Below, in pieces: positions 32,007 to 38,172 of a stretch of 38,172 nucleotides of DNA (positions are counted from its first letter, which is position 1; each line of letters begins with the position of its first letter). Source of the stretch: Candidatus Poribacteria bacterium (GTDB lineage Bacteria > Poribacteria > WGA-4E > WGA-3G); assembly GCA_022820835.1 (NCBI GenBank), contig JAJEET010000152.1:1-38172 (forward strand), read 5' to 3'. The translations under genes and the position numbers were made by a program. The notes beneath the pieces were generated by a model that had not been told where the DNA came from, searched no databases, and saw only the letters and a program-made list of their open reading frames with translations.

Positions 32007-32846
32007 ATGCCGGATTATAGACGAGATGAAGTTTTGGGACGATTGAAGACGGAACTTGATAGCGGTAGATCGCTGCTTGCTGTTGGTGCTGGGACAGGTA
32101 TCACAGCGAAATTTGCAGAGCGCGGCGGTGCAGACCTCATCGTAATTTACAACTCCGGTCGCTACCGGATGTCAGGATTTGGTTCTTGTGCTGGACTCTT
32201 GGCTTATGGGGATGCAAACGCTATTGTCATGGAGATGGGCGAGCGCGAGGTACTACCTGTCGTTCAAGAGACACCCGTTATCGCTGGGGTCAACGGCACC
32301 GACCCGACACGCCGGATGAGCAACTTCCTCAAACAGGTTCGCGATGTCGGTTTTGATGGGGTCAATAACTTCCCGACCGTCGGCGTGATTGACGGTACTT
32401 TTCGCGTGACACTTGAAGAGACGGGGATGGGGTTCTACAAAGAGGTCGAGACGATTGGTATCGCGCATGAGATGGATCTTTTCACGATTGTTTATGTTTT
32501 CAACCCCGAAGAATCCGAGAACATGGCGAAGGTCGGTGCGGATGTTATCATCGCACACATGGGGACGACAATCGGTGGTACTATCGGTGCGGAAACTGCT
32601 TTCACACTTGAGGATGCGGCGGTGCGTGTGCAAGAGATTTGTGATGCTGCGCAGTCGGTAAATCCAGAGGTTATCTGTCTCTCACACGGCGGCCCCATCT
32701 CAAAAGCACCGGAGGCGGCGTTTATTAACGAGAAAACGGATACGGTCGGTTTCGTGGGTGCGTCCAGTATTGAACGGTTTGCTTGTGAGGAGAGCATCCC
32801 GCGGGTAACGGCTTCGTTTAAGAAAGCGTCGGGAACGCCCGAATAA
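32007..32846 (+). CDS. Phosphoenolpyruvate-hydrolase-like TIM-barrel protein
   Basis: Protein of 279 residues of the PEP hydrolase / TIM-barrel signal-transduction family (PF09370 type). Conserved parts are LLAVGAGTGITAKFAERGGADLIVIYNSGRYRM near the N terminus, PVIAGVNGTDP, GFDGVNNFPTVGVIDG, ADVIIAHMGTTIGGTIGAET and VICLSHGGPIS followed by GFVGASSIER. The barrel's phosphate-binding pocket looks complete. The exact reaction in this group is not well established, so the name is a family label. ATG follows AAGGAA at somewhat long spacing. It lies alone between two repeat elements. Confidence 0.88.
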   Translation: MPDYRRDEVLGRLKTELDSGRSLLAVGAGTGITAKFAERGGADLIVIYNSGRYRMSGFGSCAGLLAYGDANAIVMEMGEREVLPVVQETPVIAGVNGTDPTRRMSNFLKQVRDVGFDGVNNFPTVGVIDGTFRVTLEETGMGFYKEVETIGIAHEMDLFTIVYVFNPEESENMAKVGADVIIAHMGTTIGGTIGAETAFTLEDAAVRVQEICDAAQSVNPEVICLSHGGPISKAPEAAFINEKTDTVGFVGASSIERFACEESIPRVTASFKKASGTPE

Positions 32847-32880
32847 ATTAGGAGCTTGTGTCAAGCGTCCACCTATTACG

Positions 32881-33052
32881 GATTTTTCGTAGCATTTTGT
32901 ATGTGTTTTTATAGACATGCCACCCCTACGGGGTTCAAGAGTTGGAGGAGATGTTTTTCTATAAACATAGCGTTCCTACGGAACTCAAGAGGTTTTGATG
33001 TTTGAGAAGTTTGTGTGTAGGTTCCGGTTCGGTTGCAAACCGAATCTACCGG
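32881..33052. repeat. Dispersed hairpin-bearing repeat, copy 3
   Basis: Near-identical to 2358-2546: GATTTTTCGTAGCATTTTGT at the start, CATGCCACCCCTACGGGGTT, CATAGCGTTCCTACGGAACT, and GGTTCGGTT-GCA-AACCGAATC (33026-33046, one mismatch). It ends 57 bp before the TPR-DUF433 start, and its last part is read through by that gene's open frame. Confidence 0.8.
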
Positions 33053-33108
33053 ACCTAGGGCTGAGGGGGTTGCTGTTTCTAAAATTGACACTTATGGAGA
33101 TGATTCAA

Positions 33109-33594
33109 ATGACACCTGACCACAAACCATTATCTGCCGAGACGCACTTCACCTTGGGTAATGAGAAAAACAAGGCAGGCGACTATAAAGGCGCGATAGC
33201 GGACTATAACGCAGCAATTCGTCTAAAACCAGATTTTGCCCGCGCTTACTATAATCGAGGCGAGACCAAAAGCAAACTGGGGCAGTTGTCGGAAGCAAGG
33301 TCAGATTTCCAAATTGCAGGCGAACTTGCCGAACAGATAGGCGACACAAGTCTCAAAATCACCGTTGATCAGAAACTTCGGTTAAGTCGAATTACTTCCA
33401 ATCCGCGGAAGTGTGGTGGCCGTCCGTGTGTTCGAGGCATGCGGATTCGGGTCACTGACGTCTTAGGATTACTTGCAAGTGGGCTTTCTGTTAAAGAGAT
33501 TCTTGAAGAAATGCCGGACCTAGAAGCCGAGGATATTCTTGCATGCCTTCAGTTCGCCGCCCATAAAACCGACGCTCCCGTAATTAACACATGA
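33109..33594 (+). CDS. TPR protein fused to a DUF433 (VapB-like) antitoxin domain
   Basis: Protein of about 161 residues. The first half is a TPR unit (HFTLGNEKNKAGDYKGAIAD, AAIRLKPDFARAYYNRGETK). The second half is DUF433, a small HTH-like domain found in antitoxins (LSRITSNPRKCGGRPCVRGM, RIRVTDVLGLLASGLSVKEI, LEEMPDLEAEDILACLQFAA). The frame is open to 32995, but that part translates the dispersed repeat; ATG 33109 has GGAG 9 nt upstream. Its TGA overlaps the next gene's ATG (ATGA), the toxin partner. DUF433 usually stands alone, so the TPR fusion is unusual. Confidence 0.82.
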   Translation: MTPDHKPLSAETHFTLGNEKNKAGDYKGAIADYNAAIRLKPDFARAYYNRGETKSKLGQLSEARSDFQIAGELAEQIGDTSLKITVDQKLRLSRITSNPRKCGGRPCVRGMRIRVTDVLGLLASGLSVKEILEEMPDLEAEDILACLQFAAHKTDAPVINT

Positions 33595-33962
33595 AATTTT
33601 GGATCGATGCACAACTTTCGCCTGCCCTGGCACCCTGGATCAGCGACACTTTTGAAGTTGAAGCGTTTTCTGTTCAATGGATTGGACTTAGAGACGCAGA
33701 TGATGAACAGATATTTTTCGTAGCCCGCGCAAAAAAAGCAGTCGTAATAACCAAAGATAGAGACTTTGTACAATTATTAGAGAGGCTTGGACCCCCGCCT
33801 AAAGTTATTTGGGAGACGTGTGGCAATGTATCAAATGCTCAAATGCGTGAGATTTTGCACAAGGACTTCCACAATGCCCTTTTACGTTTACAACAAGGAA
33901 GCTCTTTAGTAAAAATCCCTGACCTTATCCAATTCGGAGGAAGTGATGTCCAGTACGGTTAA
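33591..33962 (+). CDS. DUF5615 PIN-like toxin
   Basis: PIN-like nuclease fold protein of 123 residues, the usual partner of DUF433 proteins. Acidic residues that could bind metal are Asp6 (MKFWIDAQLSP), Asp35/37/38 (GLRDADDEQIF) and Asp56/Asp58 (VVITKDRDF). It overlaps the antitoxin gene by 4 nt and its last 17 nt overlap the start of purL, which uses GGAGG inside this gene. The activity as RNase is expected from the fold, not shown. Confidence 0.85.
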   Translation: MKFWIDAQLSPALAPWISDTFEVEAFSVQWIGLRDADDEQIFFVARAKKAVVITKDRDFVQLLERLGPPPKVIWETCGNVSNAQMREILHKDFHNALLRLQQGSSLVKIPDLIQFGGSDVQYG

Positions 33963-36354
33963 CGAAATAAACATTCTAAATGCGGATGATGCTGAGTTGA
34001 TGCGTATCAGTCGAGAGGGAACATTGTCCCTGAACTTGAACGAGATGAAGACGATCCAGACGCATTTTGGTGCGTTAGGTCGCAATCCGACCGATGTAGA
34101 GATAGAGACCATCGCACAAACATGGTCGGAACACTGTGTCCACAAAACGTTTAAAAGCATCATCCGCTATTCTGAAGACGGGAAAGCACCTGAACAGATT
34201 GATGGGTTGTTCCCGACCTACATTCAACGCGCAACCGAAGACATCGCGAAACCGTGGTGTGTTTCTGTCTTTTCGGATAACGCTGGCATCATCGAATTTG
34301 ATGAGACATTTAACCTCGTCTTCAAAGTCGAGACACATAACCACCCCTCAGCGATTGAGCCTTACGGCGGTGCTGGCACAGGTATTGGTGGTGTCATCCG
34401 GGATTCGCTCGGCACCGGACTCGGCGCAAAACCGATTCTGAATACGGATGTCTTCTGTTTTGGAATGTCGGACATGCCATACACGGCGCTGCCGAAAGGC
34501 ACACTTCATCCGAAACGCGTCTTTAAAGGCGTTGTCGCCGGTGTGCGAGACTACGGCAACCGGATGGGGATCCCGACTGCGAACGGTGCGATCCTTTTTG
34601 ATAGTCGCTATACCGCAAACCCGCTCGTTTTCTGTGGAAATGTCGGTCTGATACCGCGAAACAGATGTGAGAAATCCGTTGAACCCGGCGATCTGGTCGT
34701 CGCTGTTGGCGGGCAAACCGGACGCGACGGCATTCACGGCGCGACTTTCTCCTCCGCTGAACTCGACGATACCTCCGAAAGCCTCGGCAGTGTCGTACAG
34801 ATCGGCAACCCGATTATGGAGAAAAAGATCGTCGATGCGTTGCTACAGGCGCGCGACCGTAACCTCTATCGTTCGATTACCGATTGCGGTGCAGGCGGCT
34901 TCTCGTCCGCTGTCGGTGAGATGGGGGAAGATATAGGCGCGGAGGTACACCTCGAACGCGTCTCCTTGAAATATGAAGGTCTGGCACCGTGGGAAATCTG
35001 GCTCTCCGAAGCACAAGAACGGATGGTTATCGCCGTGCCGCCCGAAAATTTATCGGAATTAGTGGCTATCTGTGAGGCGGAATTTGTTGAAGCGACTGTC
35101 CTCGGAACCTTCACGGATTCACATAGGCTGCAAGTCTTCTATGAAGGCGCGATCGTCGCCGATTTAGAGATGGAGTTCCTGCATAACGGACTCCCAAAAC
35201 CCGTGAAAGCGGCGGTTTGGCAGCCGCCGAAGCACCCTGAGATGCCATCGCGAGACGAAGGCATCGGGGTTGGAAACCCCTCCTACATGGACGATCTCAG
35301 ACGACTTCTCGCAAGTCCAAACATCGCGAGCAAAGAATCCGTTATTCGGCAATACGATCACGGTGTTCAAGGCGGTGTGGTTATCAATCCGCTCGTTGGT
35401 GTGGCAAACGATGGACCCAGTGATGCGTGTGTTATTACCCCTGTGTTAGGGAGTCGGAAGGGGGTTGTCATCGCCAACGGTATCAACCCGAAATATAGCG
35501 ACGTAGACCCGTATCTCAGTGCAGCGTCGGCAATCGATGAGGCTTTACGCAATATTGTCGCTGTCGGTGGAACCCTCGAAAAAACAGCGTTACTCGACAA
35601 TTTCTGCTGGGGGAACCCGGACAAACCGGACCGTCTCGGTGAGTTGGTCCGAGCGGCGAAAGCGTGTTATGACTTCGCAACTGCTTACGGTACACCTTTC
35701 ATCTCCGGGAAGGATAGCCTCTATAACGAATATCGAGATACAACAACCGGTGAGCAACGTGCGATTCCGTCAACGCTCCTTATATCCGCGATTTGTGTCA
35801 TCCCAGACATCTGCAATGCCGTTACAATGGATGTGAAAGCCCCCGATAACCTCATCTATGTTGTCGGGAACACTTACGCTGAATTAGGCGGTTCACACTA
35901 CTTTGGTATCCATGGGTTTATCGGAAATAGCGCACCGGTCGTCCGTCCTGATGACGGTAAACGGACGATGGAACGGCTTAGCAGTGCTATTAACAGTGGA
36001 TTGGTGCGTTCTTGTCACGATTGTTCCGAAGGCGGTATCGGTGTGGCAGTCGCAGAGATGGCGTTCGCAGGTGGGTACGGAATGCGGCTGAATTTGGATA
36101 ACGTTCCTATTGGCGATGAGACCGATGCTGATGATTATCTCCTGTTTTCGGAATCAAACAGCCGTTTTATTGTAGAGGTCGAACCGCAACACCGAGAGGC
36201 TTACGAAAACCATATAGCAGGCGTACCGATAGGCTACCTCGGCACCGTCACGGAATCACCAGAATTCGTCATCACAGGAAAAACGGGACATCCGATCGTT
36301 GAGACCTCAATTGATGTCCTTAAATCCGCATGGCAAACACCTTTGCATTCGTAA
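33946..36354 (+). CDS. purL: Phosphoribosylformylglycinamidine synthase, large subunit
   Basis: It converts FGAR, glutamine-derived ammonia and ATP to FGAM in purine synthesis, together with PurQ (and PurS). At 802 residues it is the small-type PurL. Signatures are IAQTWSEHCVHKTFKS, VFKVETHNHPSAIEPYGGAG, GDLVVAVGGQTGRDGIHGA, ITDCGAGGFSSAVGEMGE, PFISGKDSLYNEY and ELGGSHYFGI with VRSCHDCSEGGIGVAVAEMA. ATG 33946 has GGAGG 5 nt upstream; GTG 33943 is too close to it. The start overlaps the DUF5615 toxin gene. purQ follows after 40 bp. purS is not seen in the window. Confidence 0.97.
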   Translation: MSSTVNEINILNADDAELMRISREGTLSLNLNEMKTIQTHFGALGRNPTDVEIETIAQTWSEHCVHKTFKSIIRYSEDGKAPEQIDGLFPTYIQRATEDIAKPWCVSVFSDNAGIIEFDETFNLVFKVETHNHPSAIEPYGGAGTGIGGVIRDSLGTGLGAKPILNTDVFCFGMSDMPYTALPKGTLHPKRVFKGVVAGVRDYGNRMGIPTANGAILFDSRYTANPLVFCGNVGLIPRNRCEKSVEPGDLVVAVGGQTGRDGIHGATFSSAELDDTSESLGSVVQIGNPIMEKKIVDALLQARDRNLYRSITDCGAGGFSSAVGEMGEDIGAEVHLERVSLKYEGLAPWEIWLSEAQERMVIAVPPENLSELVAICEAEFVEATVLGTFTDSHRLQVFYEGAIVADLEMEFLHNGLPKPVKAAVWQPPKHPEMPSRDEGIGVGNPSYMDDLRRLLASPNIASKESVIRQYDHGVQGGVVINPLVGVANDGPSDACVITPVLGSRKGVVIANGINPKYSDVDPYLSAASAIDEALRNIVAVGGTLEKTALLDNFCWGNPDKPDRLGELVRAAKACYDFATAYGTPFISGKDSLYNEYRDTTTGEQRAIPSTLLISAICVIPDICNAVTMDVKAPDNLIYVVGNTYAELGGSHYFGIHGFIGNSAPVVRPDDGKRTMERLSSAINSGLVRSCHDCSEGGIGVAVAEMAFAGGYGMRLNLDNVPIGDETDADDYLLFSESNSRFIVEVEPQHREAYENHIAGVPIGYLGTVTESPEFVITGKTGHPIVETSIDVLKSAWQTPLHS

Positions 36355-36394
36355 CTTTTAAGCAAGATGTGTGTTATATTTATAGAAGGGAAAA

Positions 36395-37186
36395 ATGATG
36401 CAACCTAAAGTACTCATCTTACGAACTGCAGGGACTAACTGCGATGCCGAAACGGAGACCGCGTTCCAACTCGCCGGTGCGGAGACCGCGTTAGTCCATA
36501 TCCAAAACCTTATCTCCGGTAAAGTTAACCTATCCGATTATCATATCCTCGCCATTCCGGGTGGTTTTTCCTACGGCGATGACATCTCCGCCGGTATCCT
36601 GCTGGCGGTCGAGATGAAACATAAACTAACAGATGAGCTCAACCGGTTCGTCGGAGCGGGTAAACTGGTGATTGGTATATGCAACGGGTTCCAAGTGCTG
36701 GTCCGGACAGGCTTGTTGCCTGGCACAGATTCATCTGCAGAGATGACGCAGCGCGCGACGCTCGCCATGAATACCTCCGCAAAGTTTGAGTGTCGGTGGG
36801 TAGACTTAGAGACACAAGAAAGTCCGTGTGTCTTTACCAAAGGCATCAAACCATGCGTCTATCTTCCGGTCGCGCACGCTGAAGGACGGTTTACTGCACC
36901 AGCAGATGTGTTGGCTGATTTAGAAGCGAACAATCAGGTTGTGTTTCGGTATGCCGACAGTGGATATCCAAACAACCCAAACGGTTCAGATGCCGATATT
37001 GCTGGGATCTGTGATGCAACGGGCAGAATCTTCGGTCTAATGCCACACCCGGAGCGGTTCCTAACGAAATGGAATCACCCACGCTGGACGCGAATCGCCG
37101 AGGTACAAGGTTCTGGTTCTGAAGAAGGCGACGGACTCGCTATCTTCAAGAACGCTGTTAATTATGTCAAAGCGAATCGCTTGTAG
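36395..37186 (+). CDS. purQ: Phosphoribosylformylglycinamidine synthase, glutaminase subunit
   Basis: Class I glutamine amidotransferase that delivers ammonia to PurL. 263 residues. The catalytic triad is visible: Cys96 in VIGICNGFQVL, His218 and Glu220 in LMPHPERF. The oxyanion-side motif is IPGGFSYGDDISAG. AAGGG precedes the double ATG start (36395 or 36398). It is slightly longer than the common 225-residue PurQ because of a stretch near residues 185-200 (GYPNNPNGSDADI), seen in a subset of the family. It lies 40 bp after purL and is certainly co-transcribed with it. Confidence 0.97.
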   Translation: MMQPKVLILRTAGTNCDAETETAFQLAGAETALVHIQNLISGKVNLSDYHILAIPGGFSYGDDISAGILLAVEMKHKLTDELNRFVGAGKLVIGICNGFQVLVRTGLLPGTDSSAEMTQRATLAMNTSAKFECRWVDLETQESPCVFTKGIKPCVYLPVAHAEGRFTAPADVLADLEANNQVVFRYADSGYPNNPNGSDADIAGICDATGRIFGLMPHPERFLTKWNHPRWTRIAEVQGSGSEEGDGLAIFKNAVNYVKANRL

Positions 37187-37204
37187 CATGATGCACTTCG
37201 CATC

Positions 37205-37224
37205 TGGGCGAGTACGCCGCAAAA
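37205..37224. repeat. Second copy of the 20-nt core of the 92-bp element
   Basis: TGGGCGAGTACGCCGCAAAA is identical to 31914-31933 and carries a GGCG-AGTA-CGCC mini-hairpin. It lies 18 nt after purQ. In the same gene-free stretch (37187-37428) GTTGGGTT (37285-37292) and AACCCAAC (37378-37385) form an 8-bp inverted repeat. Confidence 0.7.
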
Positions 37225-37428
37225 CTGTTAGTTTTTGCAACCGGATCACCTTAATATTTAACGTGAGTTTGATAAAAGTGGGATGTTGGGTTTCGCTACC
37301 GGTATTTATGCGGAAAGTGCCTTGAAAAGCGGCATATTTGTCTAAATTATACAGTTTTTAGTGTGTATTTACCGCTCAACCCAACCTACAGATTTATTTT
37401 TAAGTTCACGTTATTTAACAATCAAAAA

Positions 37429-37863
37429 ATGCAAGAGAAACTATCGCGTCGCCTACTTCCATTCTATATGAAGCTGCCCGTTTTTTGGGCGTTCATTGTC
37501 CTTTCAGTGTTAGGGCAGTTGCTCTGGGTCGCTGTCATCTCACAAAATGTACGCATTGACCTACGTTGGTCAAGTTTCGGGTTTGGCTTAGGGATCGCCC
37601 TGGGTTTTATGCAGGGGAGATGGACATCTCGGTTATGGCAACAGTCCTATCTAAAGGTTCTAAAGCGGCAGATAACCTTCTGGGATGCGAAAGGGGCAAA
37701 ACTCTTAACTTTTTACACCTGCCTTGCCCTCGGATTACCAATCTTTTGTCCTTTCCTCATCCGCTCGCTCGATACGTTAGTAGGCATCCAGTCTTACGTT
37801 TTGGGCTTTATTGGTGCGATGAATGTGGCACTGATGCTATGGGTCCGCCGCATCCCGAAGTGA
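37429..37863 (+). CDS. Hypothetical membrane protein, about 144 aa
   Basis: Not recognised. Four likely membrane helices: LPVFWAFIVLSVLGQLLWVA, FGFGLGIALGFMQG, LLTFYTCLALGLPIFCPFLI and VLGFIGAMNVALMLWV. Between them lies a basic, aromatic loop (RWTSRLWQQSYLKVLKRQ), and the end is positively charged (RRIPK). The frame is open to 37363, but ATG 37429 (MQEKLSRR) gives a more normal N terminus; no strong Shine-Dalgarno is seen for either. A heptamer block (37868-37895) follows the stop. Confidence 0.7.
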   Translation: MQEKLSRRLLPFYMKLPVFWAFIVLSVLGQLLWVAVISQNVRIDLRWSSFGFGLGIALGFMQGRWTSRLWQQSYLKVLKRQITFWDAKGAKLLTFYTCLALGLPIFCPFLIRSLDTLVGIQSYVLGFIGAMNVALMLWVRRIPK

Positions 37864-37936
37864 ATATAGTTGTCAGTTGTCAGTTATCAGTAAGAGGGTT
37901 CTGATGCATGTCAAGAGTTCTTCAACTGAACATTGA

Positions 37937-37965
37937 TTGAAAATTTGCCACAGATATGGTAAACT
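37937..37965 (+). promoter_or_regulatory. Sigma70-type promoter for the antitoxin-like gene
   Basis: TTGAAA (37937-37942), 17 nt, TAAACT (37960-37965), followed by a leader of about 40 nt and GGAGG ahead of ATG 38011. Confidence 0.6.
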
Positions 37966-38010
37966 TTATGTAAAATTGATAGTTTCAGAACTATTGCTGG
38001 AGGATTCAAC

Positions 38011-38172
38011 ATGCGTCCACTAACAATTTCGCTACCAGACTATTTATATGAAAAACTAACACAACAAGCAAAAGTATCTAAAATTTCACTTGAAGATTTT
38101 GTGTTGTTTCAACTCAAACGCGATGAAGTAAGAGACACCGCTCTAACTTTTTTACGAAAGCGCGCTGGTAGA
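38011..38172 (+). CDS. Antitoxin-like (ribbon-helix-helix type) protein, truncated by the window end
   Basis: The first 54 residues are visible and run off the edge. The start is certain: GGAGG lies 7 nt before ATG with a good promoter upstream. MRPLTISLPDYLYEKLTQQA resembles the beta-strand and first helix of ribbon-helix-helix DNA-binding antitoxins, followed by KVSKISLEDFVLFQLKRDEV. A toxin gene might follow outside the window; that is a guess. Confidence 0.6.
   Translation, partial: MRPLTISLPDYLYEKLTQQAKVSKISLEDFVLFQLKRDEVRDTALTFLRKRAGR

Noticed and set aside
32995..33108. N-terminal extension of the TPR-DUF433 protein (MMFEKFVCRFRFGC...)
   Set aside because: These codons translate the dispersed repeat (copy 3); GGAG supports the start at 33109.

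Overview
The window looks like one contig from an uncultured bacterium of the Poribacteria / sponge- or marine-associated type. That assignment is an inference from gene content: two phytanoyl-CoA dioxygenase (PhyH) family proteins, an arylsulfatase-like enzyme, two large FG-GAP/ASPIC-UnbV proteins, TPR proteins, a PEP-hydrolase-like TIM barrel, and many repeat-filled intergenic gaps. No rRNA, tRNA or CRISPR array was seen.

Layout. 0.2-2.2 kb: a secreted TPR protein on the plus strand. 2.2-29.1 kb: everything is on the minus strand, so transcription runs toward lower coordinates. Read in that direction it contains: a SufR-like Fe-S regulator; a four-cluster ferredoxin; a DUF4381-like membrane protein; a partner-switching set (RsbW-like kinase, STAS antagonist, GAF-GAF-SpoIIE phosphatase); DUF58 and BatA-like VWA proteins; a PhyH with a small coupled partner; rph-rdgB-efp-accB-accC; an FG-GAP/ASPIC protein; a TolB-like lipoprotein; a type II restriction-modification pair; a trail of unrecognised genes; a second FG-GAP/ASPIC lipoprotein; and pncB. 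29.4-38.2 kb: the plus strand carries PhyH, a sulfatase-like hydrolase, a PEP-hydrolase-like protein, a TPR-DUF433/DUF5615 toxin-antitoxin-like pair overlapping purL, then purQ, a small membrane protein and a truncated antitoxin-like ORF at the edge.

Accessory part. The stretch 6.6-11.9 kb is the least conventional. A restriction endonuclease and a beta-class DNA methyltransferase (joined by a TAATG overlap) are followed on the same strand by a 221-aa protein, a broken small ORF, a 28-aa membrane micro-ORF, a 127-aa/60-aa pair sharing ATGA, a 113-aa protein and a 222-aa membrane protein. The last has an in-frame internal start behind a perfect Shine-Dalgarno sequence. Two related hairpins sit right after two of these genes, and the cassette ends next to a 151-bp internally deleted IS3-family element. 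None of these downstream genes was recognised.

Repeats and regulation. Intergenic gaps from about 17 kb onward are full of short tandem heptamers (TTTCCAG, TTACTGG, TTATCAG and variants) arranged as inverted arms, and one such block with a palindrome has landed in frame inside a coding sequence. Larger hairpin-bearing repeats occur at 2.4, 13.4 and 32.9 kb. The divergent SufR-like/PhyH intergenic region has two good sigma70-type promoters, each followed by the same 12-mer in the same orientation relative to transcription, a strong operator candidate.
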